The position numbers and the translations under genes were made by a program. Shown here in pieces: positions 16,826 through 26,034 of a stretch of DNA of 64,000 nucleotides (positions are counted from its first letter, which is position 1; each line of letters opens with the position of its first letter). Source of the DNA: CAZCCC01 sp964497245. Lineage in GTDB: Bacteria > Patescibacteriota > Patescibacteriia > Buchananbacterales > UBA6539. The notes below the pieces were generated by a model. It saw only the letters and a program-made list of their open reading frames with translations. It had not been told where the DNA came from and did no database searches. Where the stretch lies: positions 25,222 through 89,221 of the forward strand of contig CAZCCC010000001.1 in NCBI GenBank assembly GCA_964497245.1. Reading direction: 5' to 3'.

Positions 16826-19522
16826 ATGATTTTAGAAGAAAAAAGCCATCAAATTGGAAATTTTTTGACGCATTTTATCAAATTTGGCGTTTTTTTTATT
16901 TTGTTTTTGCCAATGGTGATGAACAGTGGATTTTTTTTCCCTTTTGTTGTCCCAAAAAATATACTTTTTAGGATTAGTGTTGAAATTATTTTTGCTTCAT
17001 ATCTGCTTTTGCTTTATTTTAAACCCGAATACCGTCCGAAATTGAATAATTTGATTTGGGCAGTTTTGGCATTTTTTGGATTAATTTTTATTTCAACTTT
17101 CAGCGGAATTGGCGTTTATCTAAGTTTTTGGGGAAATTATGAGAGAATGGGTGGGCTTTTTCATCATTTGCATCTTTTGGCTTATTTTTTAGTCTTAATA
17201 AGTGTTATAAAAAGAAAAGACGACTGGGATCAATTTTTTTCTTTTTCAATTTTTGTAAGCACATTGATGTCTTTTTTGGCTTATGCTCAATGGCTTGAGT
17301 TGCCTTTTTTGCTTCCTTCTTCGGGCGGAGCCAGGCTTACGGGCATGGTTGGCAATGCAACTTATCTTGCGGCTTATCTGATATTTAATGTTTTTTTTGT
17401 CCTTTATTTTTTAATGAAGCCTGAAAAATTCAAGATAAAACTTTTTTTATACAGTTTTTTAGTTTTTGATTTATTTTTAATCCTTAGCGGAGTTTTGGCT
17501 AGAATTTATCGTTTTTCAGATTGGGGCAGCTTTAATTTTTTAAAAGCTTCAATAATCAAAGATAGTTTATATTATCCTTGGTTTCTTTACCTTTTTTTGG
17601 CTTTTCAAATTTTAATATTTTTAACTTGGTATTTCCGTTTTAAAAAATACGCAATTTCTTGTTTGCTTTGGGTTATTTTTATTTTTCAGGCATGGGTGAT
17701 TTTAAATACCCAAACCAGGGGAGCGGTTTTAGGGCTTTTGGCTGGTTTTGCCGTTTTTTTAATTATTTTATTTTTCAGCTGCAGTAATAAGAAAAGAAAA
17801 ATTTTTTATCTTTCTACTTCCGGATTAATTTTATTTTTTCAGCTTTTGGCTTTTGGCTGGGGCAGATCAATAGCTGATTTTTTGAAAGAAAGTGAGCTTA
17901 AATTTTTTAGCGATCTGGGAATAGTTTTAGCTAGGGTTTCAGGCTCTATTTCCTTAGTAGGCTTTTATTTAAGCCTGCTTGGAATTTCTATTGTTTGTAT
18001 TTATTTTTTTAGAGAAAAAAGAAAAAAGATAATAGTTACTTTTTTTGTTTTTACTTTACTCTTGCTGCCAATTTTTGGAATTTTTAGTAGAAGTATCTTT
18101 TCAAAAACAGACAACCATGTTTTTGGTCGATTTCTTAATTTTTCCAATATTAAAGATAAAACCACTCAGTCGCGATTACTTACATGGGAAGCAAGCTGGA
18201 AAGGCCTTACCGAAAGTCCCAAAACTTTTTTGATCGGTTATGGTTTGGAGAATTATTATTACATTTTTAATAAATATTTTCCGGTTGAAATTTATAAAAA
18301 CGCTGGATCGCAAATTTGGTTTGATCGGCCTCATAACATTATTTTTGATGTTGCTTCAACTGCCGGAGTCTTGGGCCTTTGTTGCTATCTAGTTATTTTA
18401 GGTCTGGCAATTTTTAGCTTGATTAAAAATTATAAGTTAAATAAGTCAGTCCGCCGAACCTGGCTTTTTGTTTGTTTGCTTTTTGCCTATTTAATTCAGA
18501 ATTTTTTTGTTTTTGATACTTTGAATACGGAAATTTTGTTTTTTTTGGTTTTAGCAATGGTTTGTTTTGAAAAAAATCTATATATTACACGCAAGGATGA
18601 CAAACAAAATTCAATCACGAAAATTTTTAGCTATATTTATCCGGTAATTTCGGTAATAATTGTAGTTGCTGGACTGATTGTTAATATTAATATAGCCAAA
18701 GCCAATATTCTTCTGGTTGAGGCGATTCATCCAATTAAGATATCAAAACACTGTTCGGAAAAAATTGATTGTTTCCGTATAGCTATTGATAAGTCAATAG
18801 TCGGCCGATTTGAAGCTCGCCAACAGCTGGGAAGTTATGTTTTATCCAGCTTGGGAAGTAACAGAATTTTAGAAAGCAAAAAAAGTGACGCGGTAAACTT
18901 TACTGCTAACGAACTCAGAAAAAGCGTTGAGGAAGAGCCGCTTAATGTTAGGCATTATCTTTTTTTGGCCGGATTTTATAATAGTACAGCCAATTTTAAC
19001 AGGCAGAATCCGGCAAAAACTCTTGGTTTATTGGAAAAAGCCAAGGTTCTCAGTCCGACCAGACCTCATATATATTATGAGATGGGCAAGGCATATTATC
19101 TTTTAGGCGATTTTGATAATTCAATAAATAGTTTTAAAGAGGCAATTGAATTGGCGCCTAATGTGATTGATGCTCATTTAAACCTTCTTAGATCATATAT
19201 AATTTTCGGACAAAGTGATTTATTTGAAGAATATTTTGAAAAAATGAAACAGGAGTTTAATTGGGAACCGAAAGCAGAAGAATACGCAATAATGGCAAGC
19301 TTATTTCAGATAAGCAAGAATTATGATAAAATGATTGAACTGCAGCTTCAGGCCGTCAAATTGGAACCCAGCTTTGAAAATTATAAGAATTTGGTGGTTT
19401 TTTATGCCTTGGCACAAAAATCAGACAAGGCTGAAGATGTTATTTCTGAAATAAAAAAAATTAGTTCGGCTGCCGCCTTGGAGCTGGAAAAAATTTTACA
19501 AGAATTAAATAATTTGAAATAA
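16826..19522 (+). CDS. O-antigen ligase/Wzy-like membrane protein with C-terminal TPRs
   Basis: 898 residues. About the first 620 residues contain a dozen or more membrane spans. A central region (roughly 440-530) fits the Wzy_C/WaaL domain: SRLLTWEASWKG, LIGYGLENYYYIF, and DRPHNIIFDVASTAGVLGL with the conserved His. The C-terminal 250 residues are soluble; HIYYEMGKAYYLLGDFDNSI followed by FKEAIELAP is a clear TPR, with flanking weaker repeats. It would polymerise repeat units or attach glycan to an acceptor on the outer face, the TPRs perhaps recruiting a partner. The stop is 1 bp before the next gene. Confidence 0.8.
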   Translation: MILEEKSHQIGNFLTHFIKFGVFFILFLPMVMNSGFFFPFVVPKNILFRISVEIIFASYLLLLYFKPEYRPKLNNLIWAVLAFFGLIFISTFSGIGVYLSFWGNYERMGGLFHHLHLLAYFLVLISVIKRKDDWDQFFSFSIFVSTLMSFLAYAQWLELPFLLPSSGGARLTGMVGNATYLAAYLIFNVFFVLYFLMKPEKFKIKLFLYSFLVFDLFLILSGVLARIYRFSDWGSFNFLKASIIKDSLYYPWFLYLFLAFQILIFLTWYFRFKKYAISCLLWVIFIFQAWVILNTQTRGAVLGLLAGFAVFLIILFFSCSNKKRKIFYLSTSGLILFFQLLAFGWGRSIADFLKESELKFFSDLGIVLARVSGSISLVGFYLSLLGISIVCIYFFREKRKKIIVTFFVFTLLLLPIFGIFSRSIFSKTDNHVFGRFLNFSNIKDKTTQSRLLTWEASWKGLTESPKTFLIGYGLENYYYIFNKYFPVEIYKNAGSQIWFDRPHNIIFDVASTAGVLGLCCYLVILGLAIFSLIKNYKLNKSVRRTWLFVCLLFAYLIQNFFVFDTLNTEILFFLVLAMVCFEKNLYITRKDDKQNSITKIFSYIYPVISVIIVVAGLIVNINIAKANILLVEAIHPIKISKHCSEKIDCFRIAIDKSIVGRFEARQQLGSYVLSSLGSNRILESKKSDAVNFTANELRKSVEEEPLNVRHYLFLAGFYNSTANFNRQNPAKTLGLLEKAKVLSPTRPHIYYEMGKAYYLLGDFDNSINSFKEAIELAPNVIDAHLNLLRSYIIFGQSDLFEEYFEKMKQEFNWEPKAEEYAIMASLFQISKNYDKMIELQLQAVKLEPSFENYKNLVVFYALAQKSDKAEDVISEIKKISSAAALELEKILQELNNLK

Positions 19523-19523
19523 A

Positions 19524-21764
19524 ATGAAATTAAAAAGAACATTGTTTTTACTATTTTTTATTTTTGCTGTTTTTTTTATTAATTGTAAAGAGCCTTCTGC
19601 CTCTGCGACTGAAAATAAAAATTTTCGCTTAGGTGAAGCCCTGCTTAAATTTAAAGGAAATCCCGAAATTTATAAAATTAGTTTTTCTGAGGATGCAAAC
19701 ATTGAAACCGTAATAAGCGAATATGCTATTATTGGAGAAATAGAATACATTGAACCCAATTATATTGTAAAAACTGTTGCTTTTCCTAATGATCCAGACT
19801 ACAATTTGCAGTGGTATTTTACTCCGATTAATGCCAGAGATTTTTGGATTAAAGAATCTCTTTTAAGAGAGCAGGAAAATAATCATATTAGGCCAGTTAT
19901 TGCCATTTTGGATACAGGTGTTGATTTAAATCATCCTGATTTAAAAAATAATATTTGGATAAATAAAAAAGAGATAGATGGAAATGGTATTGATGATGAT
20001 AAAAACGGCTATATTGATGATATAAATGGTTGGAATTTTGTTGAGAATAATTCAGACCCTAATCCGGTAGTATCTCCTTATTATGATCAAAGTGCAGTAA
20101 AACATGGTACAATTGTTGCAGGAATTTCGGCCGCAGTCACCAATAACGGACAGGGAATTGCCGGGATGAGCCGATTTGCCCAGATAATGGCCTTAAGGGT
20201 TTTGGACAGCGACGGTACCGGCGATGTTTATTCGGTGATAAGGGCTATAGATTATTCAATTAGAAATAAAGCTGATCTAATAAACATGAGTTTTGTTGGT
20301 GATACCTATAGCCAGGGGCTTTATGACGCAATAAAGAGGGCATATGACAGTGGAATTTTAGTAGTGGCAGCCGCTGGCAACACCGATCCTAATGCCAATG
20401 GCGTTGATTTAGATAAAGTGAGACATTATCCGGTTTGTTATGACGGTCCAAACGGTGAAAATATGGTAATCGGGGTTGCTTCTTTGGACCGGAGTTTAAA
20501 GAAATCCAAGTTTTCTAATTACGGGAGCTGTATTGATTTAGTTGCTCCTGGAGAAGAATTTTATTCTACACAAGTCTACGATTCAAATGTTTTTGGTTTT
20601 AATAGATATTATGGCGGTTATTGGTCGGGAACTTCGGTTTCCGCTCCGCTAGTAAGCGGAACTTTGGCGACAATTAAAGCTCTGCGTCCGAATTTAAGAC
20701 CTGACCAGATAAGAGATTTGGTTTTAAATAACACTATTGATATATATCCATACAATAAAGAATATCAAGGTAAGCTTGGAAGCGGAATGCTTGATTCAAC
20801 AAAAGCGCTGGAAGGAGTATTGGATAAAAAGTCGGAAGTAGTCGGTGACTTAAAAAACAGCAGCTATATTGTAGCCGGACTGGGGCTTGGTTCTCATCCG
20901 CAGCTTAAAATTTTAAGACCGGACGGATCAGTTTTTAAGGCTTTTTATGCTTATAATCCTAATTTTAGCGGCCTTATTAGTGTCGCAGTCGGCGATGTAA
21001 CCGGCGACGGCAAACAAGAAATTATCACTGCTCCGGGTCCAGGAGGCGGACCTCATATTAGAATATTTAATATTGAAGGTCAACCAATTTCGCAATTTTT
21101 TGCTTGGCAAGAGAGTTTTCGTGGCGGAGTTAATGTCGCAGTCGGCGATGTAACCGGCGACGGCAAGAGGGAAATAATTGTCGGCTTAGGTAGCGGCGCT
21201 CAGCCGGAAGTCAAAGTCTTTGATTATAAAGGTAGGTTAATAAGCAGTTTTTTGGCTTATGATGAAAAGTTTAGAGGTGGAGTTAAAGTGGCAGTTGGTG
21301 ATGTTAATAAAAATAAAATAGCTGAAATAGTGACCGGTGCCGGATCAGGCGGCGGTCCTCATGTTAGAATTTTTAATTATCAAGGGTCGCTAATTTCTCA
21401 ATTTTTTGTTTTTAATCATTATGTCACTAAGGGAATAAATATAGCTTGCGGTGATCTTTCTGGCAATGGTCAAGCAGAGATAGTTGTTGCCTTGGAAAAA
21501 GAATCATTGCCAATAGTTAGAATTTTTAATTATAAAGGAGATAAATTAAATGATTTTTTTGCTTACCAATCTTCTTATCATGGTTTGAATCTGGCAATAG
21601 GTGATATTGACGGCGACAAAATTTCGGAAATTATTACCGGGATAGGAGTTGGTGGCAAGCCGGAAATTAAAATTTTTGATTTCTTCGGAAAAAGTAAAAT
21701 TGATTTTCTGGCTCATACTGAAAATTATTCCGGAGGTGCAAGGGTTGGAATTATTAATTACTAA
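19524..21764 (+). CDS. Subtilase (S8) lipoprotein with FG-GAP/VCBS-like repeats
   Basis: 746 residues. The N-terminus is a signal peptide ending FFIN-C21, a plausible lipobox, so the protein is probably lipid-anchored outside the cell. A short propeptide-like region (31-90) precedes the S8 domain with catalytic D130 in AILDTGVD, H194 in KHGTIVAG and S371 in SGTSVSAP. From about 442 to the end run six or so repeats of about 50 residues with cores such as VAVGDVTGDGKQEII and HIRIFN, resembling FG-GAP/VCBS beta-propeller blades with Asp-rich calcium loops. The propeller may bind surface glycan or cells. Clustering with glycan genes suggests a surface-processing protease. Confidence 0.88.
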   Translation: MKLKRTLFLLFFIFAVFFINCKEPSASATENKNFRLGEALLKFKGNPEIYKISFSEDANIETVISEYAIIGEIEYIEPNYIVKTVAFPNDPDYNLQWYFTPINARDFWIKESLLREQENNHIRPVIAILDTGVDLNHPDLKNNIWINKKEIDGNGIDDDKNGYIDDINGWNFVENNSDPNPVVSPYYDQSAVKHGTIVAGISAAVTNNGQGIAGMSRFAQIMALRVLDSDGTGDVYSVIRAIDYSIRNKADLINMSFVGDTYSQGLYDAIKRAYDSGILVVAAAGNTDPNANGVDLDKVRHYPVCYDGPNGENMVIGVASLDRSLKKSKFSNYGSCIDLVAPGEEFYSTQVYDSNVFGFNRYYGGYWSGTSVSAPLVSGTLATIKALRPNLRPDQIRDLVLNNTIDIYPYNKEYQGKLGSGMLDSTKALEGVLDKKSEVVGDLKNSSYIVAGLGLGSHPQLKILRPDGSVFKAFYAYNPNFSGLISVAVGDVTGDGKQEIITAPGPGGGPHIRIFNIEGQPISQFFAWQESFRGGVNVAVGDVTGDGKREIIVGLGSGAQPEVKVFDYKGRLISSFLAYDEKFRGGVKVAVGDVNKNKIAEIVTGAGSGGGPHVRIFNYQGSLISQFFVFNHYVTKGINIACGDLSGNGQAEIVVALEKESLPIVRIFNYKGDKLNDFFAYQSSYHGLNLAIGDIDGDKISEIITGIGVGGKPEIKIFDFFGKSKIDFLAHTENYSGGARVGIINY
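20981..21166 (+). repeat. Near-exact internal DNA repeat inside the propeller-coding region
   Basis: A 33-bp sequence at 20981-21013 recurs exactly at 21134-21166, a period of 153 bp or 51 codons. It encodes the VAVGDVTGDGK core of two successive blades. The other blades are much more diverged, so this pair reflects recent blade duplication or conversion. Confidence 0.8.
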
Positions 21765-21768
21765 TCTG

Positions 21769-22203
21769 ATGAATATTGGTAAGTTTATATTTGTTACAGC
21801 CAAAGAATTAAGGCAGTTTATAAAATTTTGTATTGTTGGAGTAATTGCCGCTTTAATTCATTTTTTAGTGATGTATCTGATGACTGAAAAATTTGCTTTT
21901 TGGTATGTTTATTCAGCGCTAAGCGGAGGAATAATTTCAGCGATATGGAATTTTTTAGCCAATAAGTTTTGGACATTTAAAAATTTGGCTTTCGGTTATC
22001 AGGCAGTAAGTCAGGCAGTTAAATTTTTTGTAGTAATTTGTCTTGGGGTTGGGCTTAATACGGTTATTATTTTTATGTTTACCGATTTTTTAAATTTTGA
22101 TTACAGGCTGTCATGGGTTTTTGCTACCGGCATTGTTTTGTTTTGGAATTTTGGTTTTAATAAATTTTGGACGTTTAGGCTTAATTCCGAAATTAGCCTT
22201 TAA
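21769..22203 (+). CDS. GtrA family membrane protein
   Basis: 144 residues from the ATG at 21769, five bases after the protease stop; earlier in-frame starts lie inside the protease gene. Four hydrophobic helices and the typical motifs RQFIKFCIVGVIAALIHF, NFLANKFWTFKN and FNKFWTFRL identify the GtrA family, small proteins thought to help move polyprenyl-linked sugars across the membrane. Fits the polysaccharide context; the precise substrate is unknown. Confidence 0.82.
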   Translation: MNIGKFIFVTAKELRQFIKFCIVGVIAALIHFLVMYLMTEKFAFWYVYSALSGGIISAIWNFLANKFWTFKNLAFGYQAVSQAVKFFVVICLGVGLNTVIIFMFTDFLNFDYRLSWVFATGIVLFWNFGFNKFWTFRLNSEISL

Positions 22204-22204
22204 T

Positions 22205-22233
22205 TTGTTTTTTTTCGTATTTTAAGATATAAT
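22205..22233 (+). promoter_or_regulatory. Candidate promoter of the UXS-GT2 operon
   Basis: TTGTTT (22205-22210), 17-bp spacer, TATAAT (22228-22233). It leaves a leader of about 70 nt before the ATG at 22312. The -35 hexamer is weak; the -10 is perfect. Confidence 0.45.
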
Positions 22234-22311
22234 TTAGTAAAATAAAGGAACAGCTGATTTAAAAAAATACCCAATAGCAAGCTTATTAATGTCAATAATA
22301 AATATATTTTT

Positions 22312-23361
22312 ATGCCAAAAAGAGTAATTTTTGAGAAGAAAAACGTTTTAGTAACAGGGGGAGCTGGATTTATTGGCTCTCATCTTTGTGATGAATTAAT
22401 AAGTGAAAATAAGGTTATATGCATTGATAATTTTATTTCCGGGGATGAGGCTAATATTGACCATTTATTACAGAATCCTAATTTTCAATTTATTAAACAT
22501 GATATCAATATTCCTTTTGATCTGGATTCTTTTCCCGAACTTGATAAATTTAAGATCAAGTTTCAAGGTGTTCAAGAAATTTATCATTTAGCCTGTCCGA
22601 CATCCCCCAAGGATTTTGAAAAAACCGTAATAGATACCGTACTTGCCAATTCAATCGGGGTAAAAAATGTTTTAGATTTAGCTGTAAAATATAAAGCAAA
22701 ATTTCTTTTTGTTTCTTCTCCCGTTATTTATGGTCCAAGAGATAAAAAAAATCCTTATTTTAATGAAGAATATAAAGGAGTAGTAGATCATTTAAGTCCT
22801 AGGGCATGTTATGATGAAGGAAAAAGATTTGCCGAAACCCTGGTTAAAACTTACGGAGTTAATTATGACCTTGATGCAAAAATTGCTCGAGTATTCAGAA
22901 CCTACGGCCCGAGAATGATGCTTAGAACAGGTCAAATGATTCCTGATTTTGTTTATAATGCTCTTGAGAACAAAGATTTGGTTATTTTTGGCGGGGAAGA
23001 TTTTTCTTCTTCTTTTTGCCATGTTTCTGATATAGTTCAAGGATTGGTGAAATTTATGAAAAGCGTTGAACAGGGTCCTTTTAATTTTGGTAGTGACTTA
23101 GAATATAAAATTGTTGATGTTGCTAAAAAAATAATTAAGCTTACTGACTCAAAATCAAGTGTTGTTTTTAAAAATCCATTGCTTTTTATGAGCCCTTTGG
23201 GTTTTCCCGATCTTACTTTGGTAAAAGAAAAATTAAGCTGGTTTCCAATTATTTTGCTTGAAGATGGTATAAAAGGGGCGATTGATTATTTTAGGGCATA
23301 TAAATACAATTTAAAGCCAACAAGTAAACTTAAGCAGCTTTTAGAAGAAGAGCTTGGGTAA
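22312..23361 (+). CDS. UDP-glucuronate decarboxylase-like SDR (UXS)
   Basis: 349-residue extended short-chain dehydrogenase. Seen: the NAD-binding VTGGAGFIGSHLCDEL, YHLACPTSPKDF, SSPVIYG and the catalytic RACYDEGKRFAETL, followed by ARVFRTYGPRM. The ACP-x-SP and RACYDEGKR signatures are those of UDP-glucuronic acid decarboxylase, which makes UDP-xylose, rather than generic UDP-galactose epimerases. The UDP-glucose dehydrogenase needed to supply its substrate is not in this window. Heads a tight plus-strand group with two GT2 enzymes and a DUF2304 protein. Confidence 0.78.
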   Translation: MPKRVIFEKKNVLVTGGAGFIGSHLCDELISENKVICIDNFISGDEANIDHLLQNPNFQFIKHDINIPFDLDSFPELDKFKIKFQGVQEIYHLACPTSPKDFEKTVIDTVLANSIGVKNVLDLAVKYKAKFLFVSSPVIYGPRDKKNPYFNEEYKGVVDHLSPRACYDEGKRFAETLVKTYGVNYDLDAKIARVFRTYGPRMMLRTGQMIPDFVYNALENKDLVIFGGEDFSSSFCHVSDIVQGLVKFMKSVEQGPFNFGSDLEYKIVDVAKKIIKLTDSKSSVVFKNPLLFMSPLGFPDLTLVKEKLSWFPIILLEDGIKGAIDYFRAYKYNLKPTSKLKQLLEEELG

Positions 23362-23367
23362 TTTGCT

Positions 23368-24039
23368 ATGAAAATATTTGCGGTCATCCCAGCTTATAAT
23401 GAAGCAGAAGTCATAAAACAGGTGGTCAATTCAATTTCCAATATGGTTGACGAAGTAATAGTTGTAGATGATGGTTCAAGTGACCAGACTTTTTGTCTAG
23501 CTATAGAGTCAGGCGCAAAGACTTTGCGTCATTTTTTAAATCGGGGGCAGGGAGCAGCCTTGCAGACGGGAATTGATTTTGCTTTGAGAATGGGTGCTGA
23601 TATTATAGTCACTTATGACGCTGACGGTCAGTTTATTCCAGAAGAAATCGAGAAAATTATTAAACCCTTGCTTCTGGGGGAATGCGATATTTGTCTGGGC
23701 TCGCGATTTTTAGATGACAAAAGTAAAATTCCTAAAATAAAAAAAACAGTTTTAAAGTTTGCAGTTCTGGTGACCAGAATTTATACCGGTTTGTCGGTTA
23801 CGGATACTCATAATGGCTTTCGGGCTTTATCTGAAAAAGCCGCCAGGCTGATAATAATAAAACAAGACAAAATGGCCCATGCTTCAGAGATACTTGAGCA
23901 GGTGAAAAAACATAATCTAAAATTTAAAGAAATTCCCGTTACTGTAAAATATACAGATTATTCTTTGCAAAAAGGGCAAAAAATTTCCAACTCATTTAAA
24001 ATAATTCGTGATTTAATTATTAGCAGGGTTACAAGATGA
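23368..24039 (+). CDS. Family 2 glycosyltransferase (DPM/undecaprenyl-P type)
   Basis: 223-residue soluble GT-A enzyme. Seen: AVIPAYNEAEVI at the start, VVDDGSSDQT, the metal-binding YDADGQF (a D-x-D type motif) and GSRFLDDKS. The size and motifs match dolichol-phosphate-mannose-synthase-like transferases that put one sugar onto the polyprenyl phosphate carrier. Its last 4 bases (ATGA) overlap the DUF2304 gene, a very common partner of this family. Confidence 0.85.
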   Translation: MKIFAVIPAYNEAEVIKQVVNSISNMVDEVIVVDDGSSDQTFCLAIESGAKTLRHFLNRGQGAALQTGIDFALRMGADIIVTYDADGQFIPEEIEKIIKPLLLGECDICLGSRFLDDKSKIPKIKKTVLKFAVLVTRIYTGLSVTDTHNGFRALSEKAARLIIIKQDKMAHASEILEQVKKHNLKFKEIPVTVKYTDYSLQKGQKISNSFKIIRDLIISRVTR

Positions 24040-24374
24040 TAATTAAGGCAATAATAATTTTATTCATTCTATTCGTTTTATGGCGGACTTTTTTGCGTTT
24101 TCAGAAAGGGGATATAACCAGTCGGGAATTTTTCATTTGGCTTGTGTTTTGGTTTATGGTTGCAGCCGCTACAATGGCTCCGAAAAGAACAGATATAATT
24201 GCTCAGTTGCTTGGCGTGGAGCGGGGTGCTGATTTGTTGGTTTACATTTCAATTATAGTTTTATTTTTTACCGTTTTTAAAATTATAGTAAAACTGGAAA
24301 AAATTGATAGAGATATTACAAAAATTGTAAGAAAAAATGCATTAGACAAGGCAGACAAGGAAATAAAAAATTAA
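24036..24374 (+). CDS. DUF2304 membrane protein
   Basis: 112 residues with three hydrophobic stretches. FLRFQKGDITSREFFIWL and AATMAPKRTDIIAQLLGV followed by GADLLVYISIIVLFF match DUF2304. These small proteins usually sit beside a GT2 gene, as here with an ATGA overlap, and probably anchor or assist the transferase at the membrane. The C-terminus is a charged coiled-coil-like tail. Confidence 0.78.
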   Translation: MIIKAIIILFILFVLWRTFLRFQKGDITSREFFIWLVFWFMVAAATMAPKRTDIIAQLLGVERGADLLVYISIIVLFFTVFKIIVKLEKIDRDITKIVRKNALDKADKEIKN

Positions 24375-24384
24375 GAAATTAAAA

Positions 24385-25428
24385 ATGAATAGTAAAATAT
24401 TAATTGTCATTTTAAATTACAATGGCACAGATTATATCGGCGATTGTTTTTCCAGTTTGGAAAAAATAAATTATCCCAAAGATTATTTTCAAATCTTAGT
24501 GATTGACAACGCTTCGGCCGATAATTCATTGGAATTAATTAAAAATAAATGGCCGCGAATCAAAATAATTGAAAATAAAGAGAATATCGGTTTTGCCGCC
24601 GGCAATAATATCGGTTTTGATTATGCTGTTCAAAATAATTTTGATTATGTTTATCTGCTTAATCAAGACACAGCGGTTGAACCCGATTTTTTATTTGAAG
24701 CAATTGAGTTGGCAGAAACAGATGAAAAAATCGGTGCAGTCCAGTCCAAGCTTTTACTTTTTCAAAACAAAAAAATTAACAGTATTGGAAATGAAATTCA
24801 TTTTTTAGGTTTCGGCTATGCTGGCGGCTACCAGATGTCTGATTCTGAAATAGCAGTCAAGGAAATTACTTATCCTTCCGGAGCGGCAGTTCTTATTAAA
24901 ATAAAAGCTTTAAAAGAAGTCGGTTTTTTCAATGAAGAATTTTTTGCTTATCATGAAGATACTGATTTAGGCTGGCGGATGTGGCTTTGTAATTTTAAGG
25001 TTATGCTTGCACCAAAATCAGTTGTTTATCATAAGTATGAGTTTTCTCGCTCAATAAAGAAATATTATTACATGGAGCGCAATCGTTATTTAATAATGCT
25101 TCAAAATTACAAAATGGGGACTTTATTTTTAATATTGCCGGCGGCAACCTTAATGGATATTGCAATGTTTTTTTACGCTTTTTTTGGCGGTTTTTGGAAA
25201 GAAGAATTTAGGGTTTATACATATTTCTTTCGGAAAAAATCTTGGGATAATATTTTAAAATCACGGCAGGATATTCAGGCAAAAAGGAAAGTGAAAGACA
25301 AAGAAGTGGTAAAAAGATTTACCGGTAAAATTGAATTTCAAGATTTGAATAATCCATTGCTTAAGTATATTGCCAATCCGTTTTTTAATGCCTATTGGCA
25401 GATTGCCAAAAGGATTATTTGGTGGTAA
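24385..25428 (+). CDS. Family 2 glycosyltransferase (rhamnosyltransferase-like)
   Basis: 347 residues. Seen: VILNYNGTDYI, VIDNASADNS, GFAAGNNIGFDYA, the metal motif LLNQDTAV and EEFFAYHEDTDLGWR with the acidic catalytic pair. This pattern is typical of GT2 enzymes annotated as rhamnosyltransferases in capsule and O-antigen loci. The C-terminal 100 residues contain one hydrophobic patch and a basic tail for membrane association. A dTDP-rhamnose set is encoded later in the window, consistent with but not proving rhamnose as donor. Confidence 0.82.
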   Translation: MNSKILIVILNYNGTDYIGDCFSSLEKINYPKDYFQILVIDNASADNSLELIKNKWPRIKIIENKENIGFAAGNNIGFDYAVQNNFDYVYLLNQDTAVEPDFLFEAIELAETDEKIGAVQSKLLLFQNKKINSIGNEIHFLGFGYAGGYQMSDSEIAVKEITYPSGAAVLIKIKALKEVGFFNEEFFAYHEDTDLGWRMWLCNFKVMLAPKSVVYHKYEFSRSIKKYYYMERNRYLIMLQNYKMGTLFLILPAATLMDIAMFFYAFFGGFWKEEFRVYTYFFRKKSWDNILKSRQDIQAKRKVKDKEVVKRFTGKIEFQDLNNPLLKYIANPFFNAYWQIAKRIIWW

Positions 25429-25516
25429 TTTTTAGGGTTATAATAGACAGAAATGATATTAAAAAAATTTATTTTTTGGAACCCTTTGCTCAATAATTAA
25501 AATTAAAAGTTATTTT

Positions 25517-25556
25517 TTAAAAAACATCCTAGATATAAAGTCTGGATGTTTTTTAA
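25517..25556. terminator. Bidirectional terminator
   Basis: A perfect 13-bp inverted repeat (25517-25529 with 25544-25556) encloses a 14-nt loop; A/T runs at both stem ends give a U-tract in either direction. It lies between the plus-strand GT2 gene and the convergent superoxide reductase gene. Confidence 0.75.
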
Positions 25557-25649
25557 CGAGATAGTTATGGCTTTTTTGGCTTCCTTCAAACTAGGGAAGG
25601 TTGTATAGACAATAATCATGAAAGAAATTAAAACAATTAGTTTTAATTT

Positions 25650-26024
25650 CTAGGCTTTCCAAAGGCCATGCAGATTGCAGTATTCTCTGGCGGTAATATT
25701 TTCCGCTTTAATGAAAAATTCAGCAACCGGATCATCTCCTGGCTTGAGAAATTTTTTGTATGATTTATCATCAGCGATTATTTCTATCCATTCAATATAA
25801 TGAGTTTTTTCCATTGGATGAAACACTGAACCAATGCTTACTTTAATTTTGTTTTCCATTTTTTCAATTACCGGGACATGTTTTTCCAGTGAAGCATCAA
25901 CTGTATTTTCTTGTTGTAATTTCATCGGTTGTCCGCAACAGACCAACTCACCGGCTCCGGCATGGACCATTTCAACGATATTGCCGCAGACTTCACATTT
26001 ATATACTTGGTTTATTTCAGTCAT
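25650..26024 (-). CDS. dfx: Desulfoferrodoxin (2Fe superoxide reductase)
   Basis: 124 residues. The N-terminal desulforedoxin-like centre I has C10, C13, C29 and C30. The superoxide reductase centre II has H49 in EKHVP, H69 in FHPM, H75 in HYIEW, C116 and H119 in CNLHGLWK. It reduces superoxide to hydrogen peroxide without making oxygen, a typical anaerobe defence. It follows the rubrerythrin gene by 10 bp on the same strand, so the peroxide it makes can be reduced by its neighbour. Confidence 0.95.
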   Translation of the reverse strand: MTEINQVYKCEVCGNIVEMVHAGAGELVCCGQPMKLQQENTVDASLEKHVPVIEKMENKIKVSIGSVFHPMEKTHYIEWIEIIADDKSYKKFLKPGDDPVAEFFIKAENITAREYCNLHGLWKA

Positions 26025-26034
26025 ATTTTATAAA

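Noticed and set aside
25570..25649. Possible further copy of the dispersed repeat upstream of the superoxide reductase stop
   Set aside because: Neither conserved end is present; only the terminator hairpin explains the sequence.
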